A DNA stretch of 64,000 bases from Maribacter huludaoensis (GTDB taxonomy: Bacteria; Bacteroidota; Bacteroidia; Flavobacteriales; Flavobacteriaceae). A program made the position numbers and the translations under genes. The stretch is taken from NCBI RefSeq assembly GCF_029350945.1, contig NZ_JARKMS010000003.1:62001-126000 (forward strand), given 5' to 3'. Shown here piece after piece: positions 1 through 9,595 of this stretch (its first letter is position 1; each line of letters opens with the position of its first letter). Under the pieces are notes generated by a model. The model was given only the letters and a program-made list of their open reading frames with translations, ran no database searches and was not told the origin of the DNA.

Positions 1-544
1 GTCTCCATGGTAGTGTTCTAAAGATTTCATATGAAGGAAAGGGAATGTGTAAAAAGAAGCCAATAGAAATATCAGGTCTTTCTGCGCGTACCATTTGTGG
101 TACTAACATCAGCTGGTAGTCATGAATCCAAATTGTATCTTCATTATCCGCTTTGGCAAGAATGGCATCGGCAAATTTCTGGTTCACCGCTTTATAAATT
201 TCCCAGCTCTCCAATTCAAACTCAGAGTATTCCAAAAAGTAGTGGAAAAGTGGCCAAACGGTTCTATTGCTAAATCCGTAGTAAAATCCGTCAACCTCTT
301 TTTCTGTCAAGTTTACTTTTGAAGAACCATGTTCTGCAAGTGCACTATCAATTTTTGGTATCAACTCTTCAGGTATTTGTTCGTCAGTTAATCCGCTCCA
401 ACCTATCCACAAGCTATCACCGCCAGAGTGTACAGATTTCATTCCAGTAGCCAATCCGCCTACACTTGGTACCGCAGTAATGTCGCCATTGCTAATTTGT
501 AATTGTACAGGTAGTCTATTTGAGATAATGATAGTTTTCGCCAT
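1..544 (-). CDS. otsA: Trehalose-6-phosphate synthase, 5' part (cut by window edge)
   Basis: The frame opens with ATG at 544 and runs off the left edge, so about 181 N-terminal residues are visible. It starts MAKTIIISNRLPVQL and continues with WIGWSG, FSNRTVWPLFHYF, a WIHDYQLMLVPQ segment and, at the edge, FFLHIPFPSYEIFR. These are the conserved N-terminal motifs of GT20 trehalose-6-phosphate synthases, which join UDP-glucose to glucose-6-phosphate in the cytoplasm. Whether a trehalose-phosphatase domain is fused at the C-terminus, as often in Bacteroidetes, cannot be seen. It is divergent from the GH15 gene at 648, with about 100 bp between the two starts, which fits shared trehalose metabolism. 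Confidence 0.93.
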   Translation of the reverse strand, partial: MAKTIIISNRLPVQLQISNGDITAVPSVGGLATGMKSVHSGGDSLWIGWSGLTDEQIPEELIPKIDSALAEHGSSKVNLTEKEVDGFYYGFSNRTVWPLFHYFLEYSEFELESWEIYKAVNQKFADAILAKADNEDTIWIHDYQLMLVPQMVRAERPDISIGFFLHIPFPSYEIFRTLPWR

Positions 545-647
545 AAAAGAGATTTTTTTGCTACTTTTTGATAATTATTTCTCTAAATTTCGGGAAAAAG
601 GAGGGCAATACCAATTGAAACCTCATATGAATCAACATTTTTATTGA

Positions 648-2450
648 ATGGATAATTTAGACTACGGAATAATAGGAAATTGTAGAAGTGCCGCATTAAT
701 ATCAAAGACAGGAAGTATAGACTGGTGTTGTTTGCCAGAATTTGATAGTCCGTCAGTATTTGCCAAATTATTGGATGACTCTATTGGAGGAAGTTTTGAA
801 ATCAATGTAGATGATAGTTATGAAATTTCACAGAAGTACGAGCAGTATACCAATATTTTAATTACTTCCTTTAAATCTGGCAATGACCATTTTGAGATTC
901 ATGATTTTATGCCCAGATATCGTAAAGAGGAGAAAAAGTATCATTCTCCTCCAGAATTGATACGGTATTTTAAGCATATCTCCGGTAAACCTAGTTTTTC
1001 GGTATTATATGACCCTAAGTTAGAGTATGCAATGGGTACCACCGATACCTTTATCAAAAAAGACTTTATAGCAAGTCTTACGCACGATGTAAAGTTCGAT
1101 ACTGTCTTTTTATATACCTCTTTCAATAAAGAATCTGTAGCAAACAGCGCAGAGCTCACGTTAACACAAGATGAGTTTATGTTAATGGGCTACAACGAGA
1201 AATTGTTATTGCCAACCACGGAAAGAGCGTATTTAGAATTGCAAAATACAAAGGTATATTGGTTAAACTGGTCTAATTTAACACCTACCTACAAAAAATT
1301 CAACGAAGAAATTTCTAGAAGTGCACTGACCTTAAAGCTCTTAAGCTATGATAAGACCGGTGCCGTACTAGCAGCGGCAACAACTTCATTGCCGGAAACT
1401 ATAGGAGAGGTACGTAATTGGGATTATCGCTTTTGTTGGATCCGTGATGCCTCTATGGTAATTAAGGTAGTATCAGAATTGGGTCATAAGAATGTCGCTC
1501 GACGCTATTTGCAATTCATTATTGATTTAATACCAGATAAAGCAGAAAAGCTACAGATCATGTACGGTATTAATAAGGAGAAAAAATTAACCGAAGAAAC
1601 ATTGGAGCATTTGGCAGGTTACAAAGGCTCAAAACCTGTACGTATCGGTAATGCGGCATATCACCAAAAACAGAATGATATTTATGGTATTCTGATGGAT
1701 GTGATATATGAGCAGATGGTAAAATTCAGCATTGATATTGAAAATGGTGAAGATTTATGGGCGATAACGAAAGGAATCGTTTGGATCGTTAGCAATAATT
1801 GGAAGGATGCCGATAAAGGTATTTGGGAATTCCGTGCAGAAGATAGACATTTTACCTTCTCGAAAGTATTATGTTGGACAGCCTTAGATCGTGCCATTAA
1901 GGTTGCAGAGATGTTAGGTAAAAAGCATAAAATTGAAAAATGGGAGCCTATTAGAGCTGAAATCTGGAAAGATATCTATGATAATGCATGGAACGAAGAA
2001 GTAGGGGCTTACACGCAATCGTACGGTTCTAAAGAGCTAGATGCCTCTGTATTATTGATGGAATCTTATGGTTGTGTGAAAGCCAAAGATGAGCGCTACA
2101 TAAAAACCGTTAACGCTATTGGAAAAGAATTAAGCAATGACGGATTGTTATACCGATATAAGAACGAAGATGACTTTGGTCTACCATCATCATCGTTTAC
2201 CGTATGCACATTCTGGTATATAAATAGCCTGTTTAAAATAGGGGAGCGCAAAAAGGCACTTGAATATTTTGAGCGATTACTAGGTTATAGTAATCATTTA
2301 GGTCTCTTTAGTGAAGATATTGATTTTAAGACAAAAAGATTGTTGGGTAATTTCCCACAGGCCTATTCACATTTGGCACTTATAGAGTGTGCTATCAACT
2401 TCTCTAAAAAAGAGAGTGAGGATCAAATGATGGAATCTTTAAGAGAATAA
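648..2450 (+). CDS. Glycoside hydrolase family 15 protein (trehalase/glucoamylase-like)
   Basis: 600 aa with no signal peptide, so probably cytoplasmic. The N-terminal beta-sandwich begins DYGIIGNCRSAALISKTGSIDWCCLP, typical of bacterial GH15 proteins, and the (alpha/alpha)6 catalytic domain starts near residue 220. The GH15 hallmark VRNWDYRFCWIRDAS sits at about 255-269. GH15 enzymes hydrolyse alpha-glucosidic bonds by inversion; members in this architecture include glucoamylases and mycobacterial-type trehalases. Because the divergent neighbour is otsA, trehalose or a trehalose-derived glucan is the most plausible substrate; that is inference. The stop codon ends exactly where the convergent decarboxylase stop begins at 2451, so no terminator lies between them. 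Confidence 0.88.
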   Translation: MDNLDYGIIGNCRSAALISKTGSIDWCCLPEFDSPSVFAKLLDDSIGGSFEINVDDSYEISQKYEQYTNILITSFKSGNDHFEIHDFMPRYRKEEKKYHSPPELIRYFKHISGKPSFSVLYDPKLEYAMGTTDTFIKKDFIASLTHDVKFDTVFLYTSFNKESVANSAELTLTQDEFMLMGYNEKLLLPTTERAYLELQNTKVYWLNWSNLTPTYKKFNEEISRSALTLKLLSYDKTGAVLAAATTSLPETIGEVRNWDYRFCWIRDASMVIKVVSELGHKNVARRYLQFIIDLIPDKAEKLQIMYGINKEKKLTEETLEHLAGYKGSKPVRIGNAAYHQKQNDIYGILMDVIYEQMVKFSIDIENGEDLWAITKGIVWIVSNNWKDADKGIWEFRAEDRHFTFSKVLCWTALDRAIKVAEMLGKKHKIEKWEPIRAEIWKDIYDNAWNEEVGAYTQSYGSKELDASVLLMESYGCVKAKDERYIKTVNAIGKELSNDGLLYRYKNEDDFGLPSSSFTVCTFWYINSLFKIGERKKALEYFERLLGYSNHLGLFSEDIDFKTKRLLGNFPQAYSHLALIECAINFSKKESEDQMMESLRE

Positions 2451-3875
2451 TCAGCCAGTAACATACGCTTTAATTTTAGCGATAAGGGCTTTTAAATGTT
2501 GCTCTGTAGTGAACGGATTCATGATTGTAACTCGTAAATAATGTAGTCCTTTCAGCTTAGTCTGTACAATATAAAATTCGCCATCTTCTAGTAGAAATTG
2601 GCGAATTTTTTCATTTAGAATGTTTAAGCTTTCAATATCCGAATCTGGAGCACAATATCTAAAACATACAATATTGGACATTGGTCTTAGCGCCAATTCA
2701 AAATTGGTTTCTTGCTCTATTATGTTTGCAAATTGTACACCCATGTCGTACAGATGGGTAACATTGATGTCAAAGATTTCTTCCCCGTATAATTTTAAAA
2801 GCGTAAACCAATGTATGGCCATCATATTTTTGGTGCATTCAAAGGTACGTTTGCCAGAGTTATACCAATCTTCATGTTCAGAGTCCGATAGCAAATAATC
2901 GGCTTTTTGACTAAAAGTGGTTTTTGCATGGACTTCATTTTTAAAGAGTAGGGCGGTGGTCAACGCCGGCATCATCATCATTTTATGGCCATCTATAACA
3001 ACCGAATCCGCTTGGTCAATACCTTTGAGGGTATGTTTGTATTTTTTAGAAAATATCCCCGCACCACCATGGGCTCCGTCAACATGAAACCAAATGTTTC
3101 GTTCTTTTGCAAATTTCCCAATGGTTTCCAAGTCATCAAAAATACCGGTTGCCGTAGAGGGTGCACTACCTACAATAGCAAATATTTCTATACCTTGGTC
3201 AACAGCTTCTTTAAATTTGACCGCTAGAATATCGGTATTCATGCTAAATCCTTCTGTAACAGGTACTTTAATTATGCCTTGGTTGCCCAATCCCATGATT
3301 CTAGCCGCACGATCAACACAATAATGTGCTTCTTCGCTTACCATAATTCCTAATTGATTTTGGCTGCCGTCATTCCATATATCTTGTTTTGTAATGGCTT
3401 TTCTGGCGCTTAATAATGCAGTTAGGTTGGCCAAGGTTCCTCCAGAAGTTAAAAATCCTCCCGATAAATCATTGAAGCCAATTTTCTGGCATATAAGTTC
3501 TATGATAATACGCTCTATTGCATTTGAGGACATGCCCATTTCGTAAACCGCTGTACCATTATTTAGCAAAGCGCTGATTAAACTCGTTAATGCGGTTATT
3601 GGTGCTGGCGGACTTACTTGGTGACCTATATAATGTGGATGGTGAATATATGTGGTTCTATTGGTAATTTCTTTGAACAAGTTGTTACTATCCCCATTAA
3701 TCAGAAAATTTCTCCAAAATTCAAGTTCATCATCAGGATTGGTCCAATTTATAGCTTTTTTGGAAGTTTCATTAAGCTTATCCTTTAAATGCAAAGTAAG
3801 TTGATCAATTAATTGATGCCCATTCGTATTAAAGTCTGAAGTGTTATAAACCTGTTCTAGTAATTTCTTGTTCAT
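2451..3875 (-). CDS. Pyridoxal-phosphate-dependent group II amino acid decarboxylase
   Basis: 474 aa. The fold-type I PLP decarboxylase signature is clear: GGTLANLTAL near 145-154, the aspartate of HVDGAHGG near 264-271, and the PLP-binding lysine in DGHKMM (about K298). An N-terminal HPHYIGHQ stretch near 79-86 matches the glutamate/aromatic amino acid decarboxylase family. It should remove the alpha-carboxylate of an amino acid (aromatic, diaminobutyrate or glutamate-like) to give an amine; the substrate cannot be read from sequence. It is a single gene on the minus strand, 103 bp downstream of the fadE stop and separated from it by a terminator hairpin, so it is probably transcribed on its own. 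Confidence 0.88.
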   Translation of the reverse strand: MNKKLLEQVYNTSDFNTNGHQLIDQLTLHLKDKLNETSKKAINWTNPDDELEFWRNFLINGDSNNLFKEITNRTTYIHHPHYIGHQVSPPAPITALTSLISALLNNGTAVYEMGMSSNAIERIIIELICQKIGFNDLSGGFLTSGGTLANLTALLSARKAITKQDIWNDGSQNQLGIMVSEEAHYCVDRAARIMGLGNQGIIKVPVTEGFSMNTDILAVKFKEAVDQGIEIFAIVGSAPSTATGIFDDLETIGKFAKERNIWFHVDGAHGGAGIFSKKYKHTLKGIDQADSVVIDGHKMMMMPALTTALLFKNEVHAKTTFSQKADYLLSDSEHEDWYNSGKRTFECTKNMMAIHWFTLLKLYGEEIFDINVTHLYDMGVQFANIIEQETNFELALRPMSNIVCFRYCAPDSDIESLNILNEKIRQFLLEDGEFYIVQTKLKGLHYLRVTIMNPFTTEQHLKALIAKIKAYVTG

Positions 3876-3911
3876 GGTTTAAAAATAGTTTCAAAATGAA
3901 TCTTTACCAAA

Positions 3912-3941
3912 CAAAAAAAACCGCCCCATTCGGGACGGTTT
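3912..3941 (-). terminator. Rho-independent terminator of the fad operon
   Basis: On the minus strand a GC-rich hairpin (AAACCG..CCC / GGG..CGGTTT, one internal mismatch, four-base loop) is followed directly by a run of T. It lies 38 bp beyond the fadE stop, as expected for the end of marR-fadN-fadA-fadE. Confidence 0.75.
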
Positions 3942-3978
3942 AGTATTCAAGTTACCAAACAACAAAAGGTAATCTGAA

Positions 3979-5790
3979 TTAGTCAAACGTGTAACCGTTG
4001 TCTGCAGCAACCTTATCGGCAATTTGTGTGCGTAAAGCAACTACATTCGGGTAATTTGTATATTTCGTGAAACGTTTAAGTCCCATTAACATCATTCTTT
4101 GCTCATCGCCCTCGGCAAAAGAAATAATAGCTTCTTTTCCTTTATTGATGATGGTTTCAGTTGCATTGAACAAATATAATCTAGACATGGCTATTTGTGT
4201 AGCTTGAGCTTCCTCGCCAAAACGTTTTGCATTTTTCTCTGTACGTAATAAAGCAGATTCTGCCATATATACCTCAATAAGAATATCAGATGCCGCCAAC
4301 ATTAACTGCTGGTGTTTTTCTAATTCTGGTCCAAATTTTTGAACGGCAGAACCGGCAACCATTAAAAATACTTTTTTTAATCTCTTTAAGATATCTTTTT
4401 CTTCGGCAAATAATTCTGAAAAATCAGGAGTATCAAAAGAAGGAATACCCATTAACTCTTCACCAACCGCCGTAGCAGGACCTAAAAGATCTACATGGCC
4501 TTTCATGGCTTTTTTAACAAGCATACCAACGGCCAACATTCTATTGATTTCGTTAGTACCTTCATAAATACGTGCAATTCTTGAATCTCTCCAAGCAGAT
4601 TCCATAGGAGTATCGGCACTAAAGCCCATACCACCAAAAATTTGGATTCCTTCGTCAGTAGTATTTTGGCAATCTTCAGAAACGGCTACTTTAAGAATAG
4701 AACATTCAATTGCATATTCTTCAACACCTTTTAGTTCAGCTTCTTGGTGTGTATTACCTTCAGCTTCACGAATAGCAATACGGTCTTCAATATTCTTGGC
4801 AGCTCTATAACTGGCAGACTCATCTACATAAACACTGGTAGCCATATCCGCAATCTTAGACTTAATGGCGCCAAAGTTCATAATAGGAGTTTTGAACTGA
4901 ATACGCTCGTTAGCATATTTAGTAGCTTCACCAATAACTCTTCTTTGTGCATCTAAACAAGCAGCAGCCAATTTAATACGCCCCACATTTAAAGCGTTCA
5001 TTGCAATCTTAAATCCGTTTCCTCTAGTAGAAAGCATATTCTCAACGGAAACTTTTGTTTCATTGAAGAATACCTGACGGGTAGAAGAGGAGTGGATACC
5101 TAATTTCTTTTCCTCGTCACCTAAAGTGATTCCGTTACTAGGGTCATTTTCAACGATAAAACCAGTAATATTTTTATCATCTTCAATACGTGCAAATACG
5201 ATAAACATATTACAGAAACCTGCGTTTGAAATCCACATTTTCTGACCTGTAATGCTGTAAGATTTACCATCTTCAGAAAGAACAGCTTTCGTTTTTCCTG
5301 AGTTTGCATCAGAACCAGCACCTGGTTCGGTAAGGCAATATGCGCCAAACCACTCTCCTGAAGCTAATTTTGGAACATATTTTTGTTTTTGCTCTTCTGA
5401 TCCATAAAGGGTAATTGGCATTGTACCAATACCCGTATGCGCTCCAAAAGCAGTACTGAAGGATCCAGTAGCCCCAGAAATATAATCACATACCAACATA
5501 GTAGAAACAAAGCCCATGCCCATACCACCATATGATTCTGGTACAGCAACACTCAATAACCCTAACTCACCTGCTTTACGCATAGTTTCTTCAGTGAAAG
5601 CATAATCTTTATTTTCAAAACGCTCCCAATGTGCCCAAAGTTCTCTGTCAACAAATTCTTTGGTACTCTCACGCATCATGCGTTGCTCTTCGTTCAAATC
5701 TTCAAGTGTGAAAACGTCTTCACAATTAGTTTCCTTTACAAGGAACTGTCCTCCTCTAAGAAGATCTTTTTTTGCTGTATCTGTACTCAT
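3979..5790 (-). CDS. fadE: Acyl-CoA dehydrogenase, FadE type
   Basis: 603 aa, longer than the roughly 380-aa core acyl-CoA dehydrogenases because of a C-terminal helical extension of about 170 residues, as in B. subtilis FadE (about 594 aa). The FAD/substrate signature YCLTEPGAGSDANSGKT is at about 151-167 and WISNAG follows near 186-191. The helical domain carries IFGGMGF near 384-390 and YEGTNEINR at 409-417, which holds the catalytic-base glutamate of this family. It oxidises acyl-CoA to trans-2-enoyl-CoA in the first step of beta-oxidation, passing electrons to ETF. It is the last gene of the operon; 77 bp separate it from fadA. Confidence 0.93.
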   Translation of the reverse strand: MSTDTAKKDLLRGGQFLVKETNCEDVFTLEDLNEEQRMMRESTKEFVDRELWAHWERFENKDYAFTEETMRKAGELGLLSVAVPESYGGMGMGFVSTMLVCDYISGATGSFSTAFGAHTGIGTMPITLYGSEEQKQKYVPKLASGEWFGAYCLTEPGAGSDANSGKTKAVLSEDGKSYSITGQKMWISNAGFCNMFIVFARIEDDKNITGFIVENDPSNGITLGDEEKKLGIHSSSTRQVFFNETKVSVENMLSTRGNGFKIAMNALNVGRIKLAAACLDAQRRVIGEATKYANERIQFKTPIMNFGAIKSKIADMATSVYVDESASYRAAKNIEDRIAIREAEGNTHQEAELKGVEEYAIECSILKVAVSEDCQNTTDEGIQIFGGMGFSADTPMESAWRDSRIARIYEGTNEINRMLAVGMLVKKAMKGHVDLLGPATAVGEELMGIPSFDTPDFSELFAEEKDILKRLKKVFLMVAGSAVQKFGPELEKHQQLMLAASDILIEVYMAESALLRTEKNAKRFGEEAQATQIAMSRLYLFNATETIINKGKEAIISFAEGDEQRMMLMGLKRFTKYTNYPNVVALRTQIADKVAADNGYTFD

Positions 5791-5867
5791 GTTGTTAATA
5801 GTATTTAGTATAAAATAATTAGTATTATGTATTCTATAAATACACTAATAGTAATTGATAAAAGTTG

Positions 5868-7058
5868 TTAATTTAAAAATTCAAATATACCTGCCGCACC
5901 TTGACCTGTACCTACGCACATGGTTACCATACCATATTTGCCCTGCATATTTCTTTTACGCATTTCATCAAATAACTGTACGGATAATTTAGCACCGGTA
6001 CAACCTAATGGATGACCAAGCGCAATAGCACCACCATTTACGTTGACAATATCTTGATTCAGATTTAATTCACGCATAACCGCTAATGATTGTGAAGCAA
6101 ATGCTTCGTTCAATTCTATCAAATCAATATCGTTCTGTTTTAATCCCGCCTGCTTCAATGCTTTTGGAATAGCGGCAATAGGACCAATACCCATAATTCT
6201 AGGCGGTACACCTGCAGCAGCATAATTGACTAAACGAGCAATAGGCTCAAGATTTAATTCTTTCACCATTTCTTCGCTCATGATTAAAACGAACGCTGCA
6301 CCATCACTCATTTGAGATGAATTTCCCGCGGTAACACTACCACCTGCAGCAAATACGGGACGAAGTTTGTTTAAAACTTCTACCGAAGTACCTTTTCTAG
6401 GTCCTTCATCTTTGGTTACCGTATATTTGCGATGTGCTTTTTTCCCGTTAGCGTCCAAGTATGTTTCTTCTACTTCTATTGGGGCTATCTGACTTTGAAA
6501 ACGGTCTTCAGCTTGCGCTTTTAATGCTTTCATGTGTGAGTTGTAGGCAAAGTTATCTTGGTCTTCTCTTGAAACCTTGTACTCATTAGCTACAGCTTCT
6601 GCGGTATTACCCATGCCCCAGTAGTAATCTTCATGACCAGAACTTGCCAAGTCATAGTTTAGTTCCGGTTTGTTACCTGTCATAGGAACAGAACTCATAC
6701 TTTCTGCGCCTCCGGCAATGATGCAATCTGCCATTCCGGCCTGAATCTTAGCTGCGGCAACACCAATAGTCTCTAAGCCCGAAGCACAGAATCTATTTAC
6801 GGTTACACCTGGTACATCAACAATATCCAATCCCATTAAAGAAATTAGCCTTGCCATGTTCAGACCTTGAGAACCTTCTGGCATTGCGTTACCAACGATA
6901 ACATCATCAATACGTTTATTATCGAATTGTGGCAATTCCTTCATCATATACTCAATGGTCTCGGCAGCCAATTCATCTGTACGCTTAAAACGGAAAACAC
7001 CTTTTGGAGCTTTTCCAACAGCAGTTCTATATCCTTTTACTATATATGCAGTTTTCAT
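5868..7058 (-). CDS. fadA: Acetyl-CoA acyltransferase (thiolase)
   Basis: 396 aa, the normal length for thiolases. The nucleophilic cysteine is in VNRFCASGLE (about C91). Near the C-terminus GGAIALGHPLGCTGA carries the catalytic histidine and MVTMCVGTGQGAA the second active-site cysteine. It cleaves 3-ketoacyl-CoA with CoA to give acetyl-CoA and a shortened acyl-CoA, the last step of the beta-oxidation cycle. The position between fadN and fadE copies the B. subtilis fadNAE order. The 98 bp upstream hold a short heptanucleotide repeat that ends only two bases from the ATG. Confidence 0.95.
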   Translation of the reverse strand: MKTAYIVKGYRTAVGKAPKGVFRFKRTDELAAETIEYMMKELPQFDNKRIDDVIVGNAMPEGSQGLNMARLISLMGLDIVDVPGVTVNRFCASGLETIGVAAAKIQAGMADCIIAGGAESMSSVPMTGNKPELNYDLASSGHEDYYWGMGNTAEAVANEYKVSREDQDNFAYNSHMKALKAQAEDRFQSQIAPIEVEETYLDANGKKAHRKYTVTKDEGPRKGTSVEVLNKLRPVFAAGGSVTAGNSSQMSDGAAFVLIMSEEMVKELNLEPIARLVNYAAAGVPPRIMGIGPIAAIPKALKQAGLKQNDIDLIELNEAFASQSLAVMRELNLNQDIVNVNGGAIALGHPLGCTGAKLSVQLFDEMRKRNMQGKYGMVTMCVGTGQGAAGIFEFLN

Positions 7059-7060
7059 TT

Positions 7061-7095
7061 TTTATGCTTTTGGCTATTAGCTTTTAGCTATTAGC
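7061..7095. repeat. Heptanucleotide tandem repeat before fadA
   Basis: Five consecutive 7-bp units read on the plus strand as TTTATGC, TTTTGGC, TATTAGC, TTTTAGC, TATTAGC (consensus TWTTAGC). The array occupies the leader just upstream of the fadA ATG (minus strand, 7058). More decayed copies may continue towards 7150 (ATAGGC, TAACAGC). Function unknown. Confidence 0.7.
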
Positions 7096-7156
7096 ATTTA
7101 ATTGTTGTTTTAAAATAAACCCATAGGTAATACTATAGGCTAACAGCTACGAAATT

Positions 7157-9562
7157 TTAGTTACGTAACGGCTTACCCGTTTTCAACATATGTTGAATAC
7201 GTTCAAGGGTCTTTCTCTCCGTACATAGAGATAAGAATGCCTCACGTTCAATATCCAATAAATATTGTTCCGATACTCGAGTAGGTTCCGATAAATCACC
7301 ACCTGCCATTACATAAGCAAGTTTATTTGCAATTTTCTTGTCGTGTTCACTAATATAGTGGCTAGCCTCCATAGAATCAGTACCAACAACGAACATACCT
7401 AAAGCTTGTTTACCCAATACTTTTATGTCGTTACGTGCTGCTGGTTGTGTATAACCGGAATCTGCCATTAACATAGCATGTGCTTTTGCAGTTGCTATTT
7501 GGCGGTCTTTATTTACAACAACAACATCTTTGCCTTTTTGTAGTAAACCTAAATCATAAGCTTCATAAGCAGAAGTAGATACTTTGGCCATACCAATGGT
7601 CAAGAAATATTCTTGTAGAACGTTTAATTCAACATCACCTTTCTTGAAAGTATCTTGTGCACGTAAGGCCATTTCTTTGGAGCCACCTCCACCAGGAAGA
7701 ACACCAACACCAAATTCAACAAGGCCCATATAGGTTTCTGCCGCTGCAACAACCTTGTCAGCGTGTAAAGAAATTTCACATCCACCACCCAATGCCATAC
7801 CATGTGGGGCAGAGATTGTAGGGATAGAAGAGTAACGCATACGCATCATGGTATCTTGGAAATATTTAATAGCCATGTTAAGCTCATCATATTCTTGCTC
7901 AACGGCCATCATAAATATCATACCAATATTTGCACCTACAGAGAAGTTAGCAGCTTGGTTACCAACAACCAAACCTCTGTAATCTTTTTCGGCCATGTCT
8001 ATAGCCTTGTTAAGACCGTTTAGAACATCACCGCCAATGGTATTCATTTTAGATTGGAATTCTACATTCAAAATACCATCGCCCAAATCTTCAACAACAA
8101 CACCGGCATTTTTAAATACTTCTTTAGATTTTCTAATATTATCCAATATGATAAATGAATCTTGTCCAGGAATTTTTTCCATGGATTTTTTCGGTATATC
8201 ATAAAAATAAGTACTGCCTTCTTTTACGGTATAGAACGAATCTTTACCGGCATCCTTCATATCTTGAACCCAAGCAGCAGCTTCTAAGCCTTCTGCTTTG
8301 ATGAATTCAAGTCCCTTTTCTAAACCAACGGCGTCCCAAATTTGGAAAGGACCATGTTCCCAACCAAACCCAGCTTTCATGGCATCATCTATCTTGTAAA
8401 GCTCGTCTGTGATTTCAGGTATTCTATGTGATACGTAAGCGAACAACTGCCCAAAACTTTTACGGTAGAATTCACCTGCTTTATCTTTTCCTCCACAAAG
8501 TACAGCAAAGCGATCAACAACTTTATCAACCGTTTTTGTCAATTCTAAAGTGGCAAATTTCGCACTCTTTTTAGAACGATAATCCATCGTATCCAAATCA
8601 AGTGTTAATATTTCTGTTTTACCTTTTGCGTCTTTAGATTTTTTATAGAAACCTTGTCCTGTTTTACTTCCCAACCATTTGTTTTCCATCATTGTATTGA
8701 TGAAACCAGGTAGTTTAAACAGATCGTGACGTTCGTCATCCTTACAGTTATCATAAATACCATTGGCAACGTGCACCAATGTATCTAAACCAACAACATC
8801 AACAGTTCTGAATGTAGCGGATTTTGGTCTGCCAATAACAGGACCTGTCAATTTATCTACTTCTTCAACGGTCATATCCATATCTTTAACCATATGAAAA
8901 AGACTCTGAATACTGAATATTCCAATTCTATTACCAATGAATGCCGGAGTATCTTTAGCTACAACAGAAGTTTTACCTAAGAACTTTTCACCGTATCCGT
9001 TTAAAAACTCAAGTACATTTGCATCTGTTTTTGGACCAGGAATTATTTCAAAAAGTTTAAGGTAACGTGCCGGGTTAAAAAAGTGTGTACCACAGAAATG
9101 TTTCTGGAAATCTTCACTTCTACCTTCAGACATAAATTTAATAGGAATACCAGAGGTATTTGAAGTAATAAGGGTCCCAGGTGTACGATATTTTTCTAAG
9201 TTCTCGAAAACCTGTTTTTTAATATCCAAACGTTCAACGACAACCTCAATAATCCAATCTACCTTAGATACTTTTGCAATATCATCTTCTAAGTTTCCTG
9301 TGGTAATACGATTTGCAAATTTCTGATGATAAATAGGAGATGGTTTTGATTTCAACGCTGCCGTCAAAGAATCGTTCACCATTCTATTGCGTACTACCTT
9401 GTCTTCTAAGGTTAAACCTTTAGCTTTTTCTTTATCATTTAGTTCACGAGGAACAATATCTAACAATAGAACCTCTACGCCAATATTTGCAAAATGACAG
9501 GCTATACCGCTACCCATTATTCCTGAGCCAATTACTGCTACTTTTTTAATGTGCTTGTTCAT
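7157..9562 (-). CDS. fadN: 3-hydroxyacyl-CoA dehydrogenase / enoyl-CoA hydratase fusion
   Basis: 801 aa. The N-terminus is an NAD-binding Rossmann domain (VAVIGSGIMGSGIACHFA, residues 8-25) followed by the 3-hydroxyacyl-CoA dehydrogenase C-terminal domain with THFFNPA and IGNRIG. The C-terminal third is a crotonase-fold enoyl-CoA hydratase with GGGCEISLHADK and GLVEFGVGVLPGGGG, keeping both expected glutamates. The domain order, dehydrogenase first, is that of B. subtilis FadN and opposite to E. coli FadB. It performs hydration and NAD-dependent oxidation in beta-oxidation. It lies 33 bp after the marR stop, so the two are surely co-transcribed. Confidence 0.94.
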   Translation of the reverse strand: MNKHIKKVAVIGSGIMGSGIACHFANIGVEVLLLDIVPRELNDKEKAKGLTLEDKVVRNRMVNDSLTAALKSKPSPIYHQKFANRITTGNLEDDIAKVSKVDWIIEVVVERLDIKKQVFENLEKYRTPGTLITSNTSGIPIKFMSEGRSEDFQKHFCGTHFFNPARYLKLFEIIPGPKTDANVLEFLNGYGEKFLGKTSVVAKDTPAFIGNRIGIFSIQSLFHMVKDMDMTVEEVDKLTGPVIGRPKSATFRTVDVVGLDTLVHVANGIYDNCKDDERHDLFKLPGFINTMMENKWLGSKTGQGFYKKSKDAKGKTEILTLDLDTMDYRSKKSAKFATLELTKTVDKVVDRFAVLCGGKDKAGEFYRKSFGQLFAYVSHRIPEITDELYKIDDAMKAGFGWEHGPFQIWDAVGLEKGLEFIKAEGLEAAAWVQDMKDAGKDSFYTVKEGSTYFYDIPKKSMEKIPGQDSFIILDNIRKSKEVFKNAGVVVEDLGDGILNVEFQSKMNTIGGDVLNGLNKAIDMAEKDYRGLVVGNQAANFSVGANIGMIFMMAVEQEYDELNMAIKYFQDTMMRMRYSSIPTISAPHGMALGGGCEISLHADKVVAAAETYMGLVEFGVGVLPGGGGSKEMALRAQDTFKKGDVELNVLQEYFLTIGMAKVSTSAYEAYDLGLLQKGKDVVVVNKDRQIATAKAHAMLMADSGYTQPAARNDIKVLGKQALGMFVVGTDSMEASHYISEHDKKIANKLAYVMAGGDLSEPTRVSEQYLLDIEREAFLSLCTERKTLERIQHMLKTGKPLRN

Positions 9563-9595
9563 GTACTTTATGCTGTATTAATTTGATAAGTTGTA

